NCBI GenBank assembly: GCA_035610365.1
Contig: CM069435.1
Span: forward strand, 9,698,001-9,762,000
DNA: 64,000 nt
Direction of reading: 5' to 3'
From: Aquatica leii
Taxonomy: Eukaryota > Arthropoda > Insecta > Coleoptera > Lampyridae
Of this stretch, positions 21,640 through 33,300 are shown piece by piece. Within the stretch, counting starts at the first letter, position 1. Each line of letters opens with the position of its first letter. The notes under the pieces are model-generated. The model had not been told where the DNA came from, ran no database searches, and saw only the letters and a list, made by a program, of their open reading frames with translations. Position numbers and translations under genes: made by a program.

Positions 21640-23337
21640 TTCAAAATAAAGAAATGGGAACGCTCAAAGCGTCAAAAACATTTGGAATGCCCAGATCTGC
21701 AATTCGAGACTATCTTAAAAAATGGATAACAAGGAAAATGAAGAGGAAGCGAAGCGACTATCAAAAGAAAACAACTGGGAAGGAAACCTGTGCTGACCTC
21801 TAAATTAGAAAAGGAACTAGTCGAATATTGTATGGAAATGGAGAGGATTTTTTTTTGGTTTAACTAAAAATGACGTAAAGCAGATGGCCTTCCAACTTGT
21901 TTTAATGAACAATCTTCCACATCCCTTCTCTAAAACTACAAACATTGCAGGCCAAAAAGTGCCTGAACTTGTTTTTGAAAAGAAATACTTCCAAGTTGAC
22001 AATCAGAACTCCTCAGTCATTGTCAAGAGCCCGAATATTGGGGTTCACCGAAGACAATGTCAAATGTTTTTTAATATGCTTAAAGGGGAACTTCAAAAGA
22101 TTGAGTACAATCCTGCCAGAACTTTTAACGTTGATGAAACTGGCATAACGACAGTACAAAGCAAAAATGTACTGCACGAAAGGAAAATCCAGAGTCTACA
22201 AAATGATAGTTTGTCCCAGGAAGAAGCAAGACATGAAACTAATGAAGGGAGCTCCTCCAGGAGCTATTTCAGGGTTTCACCCCTCAGGATGGATCCAGAG
22301 TGATTTGTTTACCAAGTGGATAAAGCATTTTACTTTTTGTGTCAAACCTACACCAGAAGACCCTGTAGTACTGATCCTTGATCCTTGATCCTTGATGGTC
22401 ATTGGTCGCACACAAGGAACTTGGATGTGATAAACTTTGCCAGACAAAATCACATCATAATGGTATGCCTACCACCTCACAGCACGCATAGAATGCAGCC
22501 ATTAGATGTTGCTTTTATGAAACCATTTAAAACATTCTATAATCATGAAATCGAAAAATAGCTTTCTAGTAATCAGGGGCGAATTGTGACCCAGTATGAA
22601 GTCGCCGAATTGATGGGTAAAGCGTACATTAGAGCAGCAACCATGAGTAATGCTGTTAGTGGTTTTCGTGCTTCTGGTATCTACCCCTTTACTGACTCAA
22701 TAAAAAACGCAACTCAAGCCGTCCGGAATCATTTCAAGTACCGGAAACCAGAGTTGATCCATCAAATAATGATAGCTATTCCCAAGTTGATAATCAGACT
22801 GCTCCTCCATTCCAGTTGGACTCCCCATCCGCTTCCTCACCAATCCACTCTTTTGTCTCACCGAAGAATATAAAAGCAATTCCAAAAGTGCAACCACCGT
22901 CTCGCAAACGAAAGGGTGGAAAGAGCGTGGTGTTGACTAGCTCGCCTTATAAGAAGGAGCTTGAAGACTTTTATAATGCTAAAAGTCAGAAAAATTCTAC
23001 TCAGGCCTCAACCAGTGGAACTGCACCAAAACCAAAGTCAATTAATCCTACAAAGAAAAAAGTTGTAGGATGTAAACGAAAAATTGCAAGTTCATCTGAC
23101 AGTGAGGATTCTGATGAACCTCCACTGGTGGACACAGATGATGATCTAGATGAGGATCCCAACGATCCCTCCTCCATGGACGCTACTTGTACTTTTTGTC
23201 AAGAGAATTATTCAGATGATTTCAGTGGACAGGATTGGCTTCAGTGCATTTCGTGCTTCAACTGGAATCACAGATTGTGTGAAGCAGCAAGTGCCGAGCG
23301 CAAACATTACAAATGCTCGTATTGTCTAAACAACTGA
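21640..23337 (+). pseudogene. pogo/jerky-like DDE transposase with C-terminal PHD-like zinc finger
   Basis: Domain order in several frames: psq-type helix-turn-helix (KASKTFGMPRSAIRDYLKKW, about 21665-21730), a CENP-B-like middle (21884-22110), first catalytic Asp in FNVDETGITTVQSKN (about 22120-22170), PSGWIQSDLF, second Asp in VLILDG...HWSHTRN (about 22365-22420), third in PPHSTHRMQPLDVAFMKPFK (about 22470-22530), then GIYPFT. Frame 22816-23337 gives a basic/acidic linker and a PHD-like finger with C-x2-C, C-x2-C, WNHxxC and C-x2-C. A stop at 22559, frameshifts and a 14-bp expansion by the second Asp inactivate it. Fusion to a PHD-like finger is known in insect pogo relatives. Confidence 0.82.
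22374..22396. repeat. Triplicated 7-bp unit at the transposase active site
   Basis: The unit ATCCTTG is present three times in tandem. One copy would restore the uninterrupted transposase reading at VLILDGHW, so the two extra copies (+14 bp) shift the frame exactly at the second catalytic Asp. Confidence 0.75.
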
Positions 23338-23768
23338 TTATGTTTCTCATTGTTTAATAAAAGTTTTCATTTTTCCAAAAAAATTGTAACATTTTTTTCC
23401 AGAATTCTTGCCTCCAGAATTCATGCTCTTTCCAACATTCTTGTTCTTATTTTCGCCTGCTAGGTGTAATTAGGAACAAGGGTGGGCGGTATAAGGAACA
23501 GCTTTGTGTAAAATTCCCGATTCGATTCGATTTTTTTTTGAAATGTTACTATTTAATGTAAACTGGAGTTTATTAGAAGTGATTTGAGATCTGCAGTATA
23601 ATGCAGAATAATTCTTAGTGATATTAATCTAAATTCCAACTTGAAGTTTCAAAATAGGAGGTTAATATAGGGTGACTTTGTTACAGTAGGCGATATTTGA
23701 GGCACTAACTCTACGAGACGTCATTAAGACGTGTCAATGTAGTAATATGACATAATCCTGTGATGCTT

Positions 23769-23840
23769 GCAGATATGCTAACAAAACCGTTGAATGGACG
23801 ACCATTACAAGATCTTAGAAGAAAGATTGGACTTAATTAA
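23769..23840 (+). pseudogene. Ty1/copia pol C-terminal fragment
   Basis: Twenty-three codons and a stop reading ADMLTKPLNGRPLQDLRRKI. The AD(M/I)LTKPL block followed by a short basic helix and stop is the standard end of copia RNase H. The rest of pol is absent: pogo sequence ends 58 bp upstream. Confidence 0.75.
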
Positions 23841-23940
23841 TAAAATGAGGAATGCATTTTTAAAGCGTTAACAGCATCTCCCGAAAATTCATTATTTGCT
23901 AATTGTTTCAATACTGTCAAGTGGACTGTAATTTTTTCTT

Positions 23941-24307
23941 AAGTGGGGGTTGTACATTTTTGAAGTCGAGATGGCCGGGGGTGAAAGGGTAGGTGGGGAT
24001 GTGTACCTGACCATGTCAGTTTGGTTCTCCTCCGTATTTTCGAAACGGGTTTTTGTAATTTTTGATATTATTTTTTGTTGTAAATATATTTCTAATTCCA
24101 AGTTTCCAAATTGACACACTGTCATAGTCATTAAAAACAATATATAAACGATTGAATTTTTATTTGTTATTTCGTAATGATTATTACCGGTTTTATTTGA
24201 TAACGCCTATTCCTGTGTGATACATTCTGCCGAAGCTTAATTGTAACCGATTGACTACAAGACATTGAAATATAAAATAAATAAATAAGATCTTTAATAC
24301 ATTTAAC
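23941..24307 (+). repeat. Probable copia polypurine tract and 3' LTR
   Basis: AAGTGGGGG at 23941-23949 is a polypurine tract at the expected distance after the copia stop codon. Sequence from TGTACATTTT (23951) to a TTTAACA end (about 24307) has TG...CA borders suitable for an LTR of about 357 bp. No second copy is in the window to confirm the limits. Confidence 0.45.
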
Positions 24308-24368
24308 ATTAAAACAATTTTAACGCTGCCACAAATTGTTTTTATTTTTTAATTTGGTAATTAGCGTG

Positions 24369-27300
24369 TTACAACGATTTTTTCATTTTTTCTTTTGGAG
24401 GCATAACGACTTCATACGGTGGTTTGCCATCTTCAGCAACCCATATAGAACCGTTTTTTCCATATTGAATTGCGTGAGTTAACGCTTTTGCGACATGCTT
24501 TGGACTGAATTTTTATTTATAAGAGTCTAAAATGCTTAATTTTTTTAATACTTACTCCTGAAGTGTAACGAACGGCTGGCTATCCTTAAAAATATCTTGG
24601 TAAGCTGGGCCGAGATTTTTATCTAAACCATCGAGAGCTAAGGTTGTGTCGGTGGGTCCTGGACATAACGTTAAAAACCGTACCTTGGTTCGGTTATAAT
24701 GACTTTCTGATCCCCATGATTGGGTTAATCCTACGACGGCATGCTTGGTTGCTACATAAATTGGTAGTGCACCGAATACTTCTAATCCTGTTGTTGATGC
24801 AACGTTCACTATCACTCCTTCCTTTTTAGTTCTGTACTTAGGGATATAATGATCTAATGCTAAAAGGCATCCAATAACTGTTCCTACCTAAACAACCAAA
24901 TTATTTTTATATTGTTATGGTTCCTTACATTGTTGTTTAAATTCAATTTAAAAAATTTAAAAAGTATATGATTGAAAAAATAATAATATGAAAAATTATG
25001 TTTATGGTACTTTGTTTTTTTTGTTGATTATAATAAGTTGTTTTATTGGAATGTATTAGTGAAAAGCAAGATAACATATGATTCATTTTTTGGACTATTT
25101 TAACAAAAATTATCATAACTGTTTTTGAGTGCCCAACCCTATAACAATACCGACTAGTCGAGGTATATTTATAAAATCTAATAATTTTTAAAGAAATATT
25201 AAATTAAGTTTTGCATAAATTTGTGTGTATTATAAAATATTGGCGCCCAACGTGGGGCCATTTGTGTATTTTTGTTGAGAAATATTTTTGTAAATATCTG
25301 TTACAGATTTGGTAGAATTTTATGATACGTGGATAATTTGTTTAATATCTGTTTTTGTTTGCGAGTTTGATTTGTGTTGCTGTACTAAAATAAAGAATAA
25401 AGAAACAGTTACAAGAATGGCGGAAAAAAACACAGTTGTGAGAAGAAGTCAAGCAAAAGTGGCAGGTGAAGAGGAAGAAGATATAAAGAGTTTAATGGAT
25501 AAAGTATTACAGACTATGAATAAAAAATTTGAAAATATGGAAAAAAAATTCAAAAGTATAGACAAGAAATTTGAAAATTTAGATTATACAATTAACTTAA
25601 GAAATATGAGTTTAGAAGATACATTACAAAAAATAAGTTTGATATTACAAAAGGTGAGGAAAGGGCAGCATAAAAAACTAAAATACTGCGAGAAAATTAG
25701 AGAATTCAATTTGAAAACATGCAAGTTCTCCGAAGTAACTCCGAAAATAACGAAAGAAGAGATTATACAACACTCTATCAAGACATTTCGAAAGTGAAAT
25801 TACTAGAGCAGTGCCAGCTCAAAATATAAAAGCTTTTAAAGGTTTTTCAGAAATTGTAAGAAATTATGACATGGCGGTAAACAATGATAACAGTACAAGG
25901 AATTTTATCTACAGGTCAAATCAGTATGAGATTGGTTACAAACAAAAATATGAAGAGATGGATAAGAGAAAATAAAATACGAAATAAAAATTCTAACAAC
26001 TACAACAGACAAGAAAGAAGGCCAAGCGGACCACATAAATATTACTATTGGCATAATCACAGATTACATGATAACAAGCAAATTTAAAGAAATTACAATG
26101 ATGCCATAAACAAAAAAAATGCTGAAAAGGAGTATGAAAATAACTATAAACATAGTAATAAACCAATAATAAGTGTAATATCATACCAGAATAGTAAAGA
26201 AAAACTAGTAGATTTTGATAACCATCCATCTACAAATATAAAAAAAAACTTTTAATTTAATTTAATTTAAAGTTAGCTACGACATCTCCACAATTAATTT
26301 AGGAAACGATGAAAAATTTTTGTTAGAAGAAGATGAGGATTACCGAGAAAATTTAGTATTACCATATGTTAAGCTTAATTTTATGATTATATAAAGAAAA
26401 TAGTCGAGGCATTTACTCTTCAACAATTGGAAGATGAATGCTGTATCAGTGTATAGGATGGAATAATAATTGATAATGGTATTATCATGAAGGATTTGCT
26501 GAGTGCAGAACAGTTTCGGGAAGGCAATTTAAATTTTGTAACCGTCGTTTAAAGTTGTTCCATTACTTTCGTAAAGACCCTGTATTCGTATTGACGTTGT
26601 TCTTTTCATGTATTTAAAATTTTTTTATTGATTTTAAGAAATTATGTTACGTTTTTAAATTCAACTTTATAATTCAAACTTGTGGATAAAATTTTCTACT
26701 AATTTATTTCAATTTTATTACGCTGTTGAATCATCCGTATTCTGGGCTGACTTGGCATCTTCTTTGTTCAGTCAAAATTCCAGTGGTAATTTATGTTTTC
26801 TCAGTTATATCAAAGATGGGTCTGATAAAGAAACCGGAAGTAGGTGTATCCGCCATTTTTAACAGTTTTTCTTATATAATTTTGTACGAATGTAAATTAT
26901 TCGAATTATTTTTACAGTTTCTTATAGAGTTAATTCTTTTTAACAATTTATTCAAAAAAACAATTTTCTAACATAAGCAGTTTATTAGATATTTGATTTA
27001 TAATTGAAATTCAATTCGATATATCGCACCTTGGCGTCACAACTCAAAAAATGCCCGTTTTGAGATTATGTCAGGTTAAAATACCTATGTTGTGCCACTA
27101 CTTGCACAAAAAACGTCACATTTCGAACTCGCGATTTATCCGTCAGAGGGCAGTTGTGTCAGTTTTCTTTTAGTATAGTTCATTATTCAGCAGGACAAGA
27201 ACAGTGTCACTTTAGTGTTGCTATAAGAAGGTGTGCAAGTATCGGTCAAGTTAAACGACACATTTCGAGTTGTGACAGTTTTCGTTCAGTAAGGTAAGTG

Positions 27301-30300
27301 ATATATAGTTCTTAACATTGCATAAGTAGAAAAGTGACACTTTTCTTGAATTTAATTTTCTGTAAACCTATTTTCTTGTAATTTAATTTGACTTGTGTCA
27401 GTTTTCCTGACTGAGCGTGTGAGTATTTTGTATTGTGTCGTTTTTCTTGTTTTAAATGTATTTCTTACACTATAGTCACCAAACTTTGTAATTTCAATTA
27501 AAGTACTTTAAGAAATAAATATTAATGATAATGTAGCGTAAAATTTGTTTGTTTTAGATTCGTTATGAACCCATTGCAAGGGTACAGAGGTAGAAAAATA
27601 CTAGCAGCTGTTGCTGCTGCTGACATTGAAAACAGAGAAAAGTCTGACAAAAGCATTATTTCGATTACCATGGAGACTAAGGGATGTGAACAGAGCTGTG
27701 ATTGGACAAATGAAGAAGCAAACAAAAAACTAGGAAATTTTGACAAAGTCAAAAAAACCTTGATTGGCGAAGAAAAGAATAATGCAGAAAGCGTAAAGCT
27801 TAACAGAAACTCCAGCAATGGACGTCAGCAAACTAACACAAACAATGACGGAAATCAGATTTTTGAAGATAATTATAATAATCGAGAAGGCGAAGGACAA
27901 GAAAATGTAACTGAAGTGCCAGAGCTGCCCGACAAAACAGTACAGGAAGTTCAAACAATACGTCATTATGGATGGAAGTGCGCTGAAGAAGAAACCACAG
28001 AACAAGAAAATGCTTCGGAACAGACAAAATTGAACGAGACAATACCGGAAAATCAAGGAACTCATTTTAGATGGCAGTGCACTGAAAATTCGCATGCAAT
28101 GCGGTTGAGGTTGCAAAGGGTTAAATCAAATGCACAAGAAGAATCAGCAGATGAAACCGTGGATGATTCAGACTTAGATCCAGATTTTCTTAAGCCATCA
28201 TCTTCTGATTCTGAAAACGTGTCGAAGTCATCAGGATCAAAAGAGAATGAAATTATTATTAACGAGACAGAGGGTGTAGAATCAGACAATACTCAAGCAG
28301 ATAACAAGGGAAAATGTAAGAAAAGGAAAGCAAATCCGGCTGAGTGGAGAAAAACTAAAGCAAAGATTCTCCGAAATAATGGAAAACCTTATACATCATC
28401 ATCAATTCGCAAACTAAAAATGCCGGAAAGAAAGATACGTCCGGCGTGTAATGAAAAGTGCAGATTACAATGCTCAAGCAAAACAGAAGAAGATAAAAGA
28501 GTAAAAATATTTAACAAATACTGGTCACTTGACAGTCTGAAATCCCAGAGAGAATTTATCTCTAGAAGTATGACCGCCGTTAAACCTCAGTATCAGTACA
28601 AAAGAGAAGGAAGTAGGCGCCAATGTAACCAAGCATTCCATTTCGTAATCAACAAAGTAAACGTACGTGTTTGCAAATATTTCTTCAAGGCTACACTGGA
28701 CATCAATGACCGGCCTATTAGGACTGTAATAGTCAAATTAAAGGAAGGATTTCTTCAAGAAGATCTCAGAGGAAAACACGGACACCACTCCAAAATAGAT
28801 CCCACAATAAAAGATGGTGTCATTGCCCATATTAATACAAACCCAAGAATTGACAGTCATTATCTGCGTGCGCAAACTACTCGGGAGTATATAGAAGGTG
28901 GGAAAAGCTTGGCTGATTTCCACCGTGACTACAAAAATGAGTGCAGTGAAAAAAACGTTCCTTTTGCAAATCTTACCATGTATTCCCGAATTTTTAATAA
29001 CAATTTTAACATTTCTTTTTTCACACCAAAAAAGGATCAGTGTGACTTATGCAGCTCCTATAATAACGCTAGAGAAGAAGAAAAAGAAGCGATACAAGAA
29101 AAATATGATAAACATTTGAAGGAGAAAGTATTATCAAGGGTAGAGAAAGAAGAGGATAAAAAGAAAGCAAAAGAAAGCGAAGGAAAAATTATAGTCGCTA
29201 CTTATGATCTCCAAGCTGTGCTCCCAGCACCAAAAGGGGATACGTCTGCTTTTTATTATAAAAGCAAAATCAACAGCTACAACTTAACTGTTACCGAACT
29301 TCAGTCAGATTACGTGGAGTGCTTTTTTTGGCATGAAGGTCAAGGAAATCGTGGTGCCATTGAAATCGGCTCTGGTGTTTTGAAATATTTAGAAGAAAAA
29401 TGTAACACTAAAAACGACGATAACCTTGAAATTGTACTATACTCTGATAATTGTTGCGGCCAACAAAAGAACAAATTCGTTATAAGAATGTACCTAAACG
29501 CTGTGCAAAAATTTAAAATCAAATCAATCACACACAAATTTCTTATCAGGGGCCACACACAAAATGAAGGGGACAATGTGCATTCTGTCATAGACAAGTC
29601 AATTAAACGAGCTCTTAAATCGGGTCTCATTTATATTCCCACTGATTACGTCAGGTTAATTCGATCTTCGAGAAAAACCGGAAATCCATATAAAGTACCA
29701 GAATTGGGTTACGAGGATTTTGTAGACTTGAAGAAACTTTCTCAACAGATGGGATCAAACTATAACAAAACATCACACAAAGAAATAATAAAAACAAGCG
29801 ACATAAAAGTAATTAGAGTGCAGAAGACTGACCCCGGCATTCTTTTTGTGAAAACTACATACGATCAAAAAGAATATGCCCAAATCAATGTTAATAATAC
29901 CAGGAGAAGGCAAGAAAGCATCTCTGAAATAAAATGCGTTCCGGCATACAAGAAAAAAATGGACATCTCTGCTATAAAGCAGGCTCATATTGAATCCCTT
30001 ATCTCGGCAAAACAAATTCCAACATTGTATAAACCCATTTATGAATCAATGTTTATGTAACTTGTAACTTGTTTACAAAACATACTTTATTTGCATTTAA
30101 TATTTTGTACTTTAAATTAGCTAATAAAACAGTTAATTCAACTTTTTAGTGACCTTACATATTAGTCAAAAGTCATATTAAATAAAAAAAATATAATTTG
30201 GACTTGAAAAGTGGCATAAATGTTAACTTGAAAGGTCACAACAAAAAGAACTGAATTTAGAGAAGCAAGAAAAGTGACATAACTCAGAGACCTTACTTGT

Positions 30301-33300
30301 TTTGACCTGATAACACCACAAATGTACAACAAGTATCGATTTACAGATAAGAAATATTCTATAGAATATAATAGATCTTACTGCCAAAAATACTTATCTG
30401 AAATTTAAAATAATCTTATACTATTGCAATATAAACTATAATGGTTTTCTTCTATTTGTTATTTCTCAAATCCTTCACTGTTCTTGCCGGGGTGCGATAT
30501 GATCCTGGGTTCAAATCCAGCCTACGACAATTTTTTTTTAGAAAAAATTTTATATCTTTAAAGAAAACCAAGATACGTTAAAAAATAACAATTTTTCTCT
30601 AAATTCTTTTGACTTTATATACGGAGTGCTGCATCTTATTTAAATTATCTTTGGATGTACCCACGATAACTCTCGAACCAAAAGTCCTAATTAATATTTT
30701 AATCCTTTTAATATTTTCTCGGCTCTATCAAAAGATGTGTTTGATAAAGAAACCGGAATTGGATATATCCGCAATTTTTAACAGTTTTTCTTATATAATT
30801 TTGTGCGTATGTAGATTATTCGAATTATTTTTACAGTTTCTTATAGAGATAATTCTTCCTAACAATTTATTTAAATAAAAAAATTCTAACAACAGTTTAT
30901 CAGATATTTAGTTTGTAATTTAAAATGAATTCACAAATATAATATAGTTTCGAATCCTACCTGCGACGATTTTTTTAACTAATTTACTAAAGGGGTAAGT
31001 AATATCGAGGCGCACAAATATCTAGCATATAAAATCAATACAAACGTGTAAATATCACTTCAAAATGCTTTTATGACAGTATAACAATAAAAAAATATGT
31101 AAATATTTATTCCGTCATCATTCCTTATAGAAAAGTCGTGTGGTGACCACACCAGTTTTTTTTATTATATTATTTTTTAATTTTGTCGACTTTCCTGTTA
31201 TGTAAAATTTAAGTTCTTTTCAGATTTTAGTGAGATACATTCTATTAAGGTAAGTCCATTTAGAGTGTATCCTTTAGGAGCGGACTTGTGGTTGCCAAGG
31301 GCCAGAAGTCCATTAAGCTATACTCCTTTCTGGCGCCCTTTGATTTTTGACTTTTCATTGTTTTCCAAAAACCATCACGAAATTTTGAATATAACCCATC
31401 CCATCTTCACGGAGCACCGTCAAAACTTCGTTTATGTTACTTTATTTCAGGCAAGTTCTATTGTTCTAACTTTTGCACGTAACAAGTTTAAAGATAGAAT
31501 TTTGAGTATTATTAAAGAAATTATCAATTATTAATGAAAAACCAGGACAAGCAAGGAATTATGTATATAATTTAGTAGTTGTCAAAACGGCAAGTTTTAA
31601 AAGTAGAACTTATATGATAGAAGAATTTTAAAAAATGTTAGAAAATGGAGTAGTTGAATATTCTTTGACAAGTTATGTTAATTCAATAGTTGTTGTTAAG
31701 AAAAAAGATGGATCATTACGATTATGTTTGGACCTCAATCGATTGAAAAGTTACTAAGTAGAATTTTGGAATAAGAAAATATTGGTTAATTCCATTAGAT
31801 AAAGAGTCGAGAAAATAGACAGGTTTTAGTGTTGAAGGTGAGATTTATCAATTTTGTGTAGTTCCATTTGAATTATCAATTATATATGAAGAATTTCATG
31901 TGCATTATATTGATGATGTTTTAGTGTATTCAAGTAATGAGGAACAACAACTGAAACACTGTAATTATGAAGGATGTAAACGAAAATTGTTTTAAACTGA
32001 ATATTAAGAAATGTGAATTTATGAAAAATAGTGTTAAATATTTAGGCTATAAAGTAAGTAAGAATAGAGTTAAAAATAATGAAGAACGTATTAATGAAAC
32101 TAAAAATTTTCAAATGTTTTCTAAGAGTACTAATTTATTATAAAAAGTTTATCAGAAATTATTAAAATTTGATTGTATCTTTAGTGCAGTTATTAAGAAA
32201 GAATGAAAAATGGTCATGACCAATAGAAAGAAAAAATCTTTTGAAAATTTAAAATCAAAGTTTCATGAAGGTTTATTATTCAAGTATCCGAATTATAAGA
32301 AAACTTTTATATTAAGAACAGATGCATCAAGTTTTAGCAGTAGGTAAGGATTGCAGATTCAGATGGAGAAGGAATACCAATATGTTTTATTTCTAAGGTT
32401 TTAAAAAGTTATGAAATTTATTATACTTGCAAAAAAAAACACCTTATCCATGTACAAGGTTCATGGGATACATCGGGTCTAAAGTTTTTTTTTTTACATT
32501 TGTCTAATTGCGAGATTTTGTGAAAAATTAATTGTAGATATAAGTTGTTGAAAAATGTAAGGACTTTAAATGTTGTTTTCTTTAATTTTTAGGTGAGTTT
32601 TTGTTGTTGATATAAAATGAATTTGTTGAATAAAAACTTTAATTTTTAGAGAAAAGCAATTAAGTCTTTGATTATAAAAGATATAAATAATATTATAAAA
32701 CAATATTTTCTGCAAATATTTCACGAAACATGGAAAGATTAAGATTTGATTTTGTTGTGAAACCAACAGCAGATGGAAAATCAAACACCATATGCATAAA
32801 CTCGATAGCTACACCTAACGGACAGATTTTTGGAATATCAGTCGAGTTCCAACCTGCAAACTTGCATCAATTTATTACAAATACTCAAAACTATGTCAAA
32901 GTAAGAAAATCATTAAATAAAAAGTATCAAACAAGGAAAATATGAATAACTCTGACAGATGACATATCAAAAATATATTTGGACGAAGAACAAAACATAC
33001 AGTTTAACGATTTTTATTTTGAAGAAATTTTAGCAGAAACAAATAGTGTTGAATCTATACCTAGTGGCTCAAATGAATAGTTTGAAAAATTGTTAAAGAA
33101 GTTGCTTGAAGATAAACAAATAAAATCTGAAACTCAAAATCTAGGGAAAATTGCAAAGGATTTTGTGATTGTGAAATTCAATGGCAGGAACTCAAACGCT
33201 TACCAGTAGATTAGAGATTTTAATAAAGAATGTGAACGTTTCCAAATCAATGAAGATAAAAAAAAATTGAAATGATAAAATTTTTTTTGGAATACTCTAG

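Larger units (their letters stand above)
21184..23711 (+). mobile_element. pogo/Tigger-type DNA transposon
   Basis: Imperfect terminal inverted repeats: 21180-21206 and the reverse complement of 23689-23715 match at about 22 of 27 positions (GGGTAAGTGCTCC against GAGTTAGTGCCTC at the tips). Both ends abut TA (21182-21183 and 23712-23713), the pogo/Tc1 target site. Between them lies a broken DDE_1 transposase with a C-terminal PHD-like finger. The left end is only ~180 bp from the Gypsy 5' LTR. Confidence 0.8.
27071..30310 (+). mobile_element. DNA transposon with an intact DUF7869-like ORF
   Basis: Contains the intact 831-codon ORF at 27565. Candidate tips TCAGGTTAAAATA (27071-27083) and TGTTTTGACCTGA (30298-30310) are inverted repeats matching at 11 of 13. 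Inside both ends lie several copies of a word close to TTGTGTCAGTTTTCTTG, forward at the left (27155-27449) and inverted at the right (30203-30283). Exact limits and the target duplication are uncertain; the left end could start up to 40 bp earlier. Confidence 0.65.

Noticed and set aside
27730-28289. Minus-strand frames of 60-128 codons across the 831-codon ORF
   Set aside because: Shadows of the plus-strand ORF with no domain.
30485-30545. A tRNA gene
   Set aside because: Only a B-box-like word is present; no A box at proper distance and no cloverleaf, so called a SINE-like fragment.
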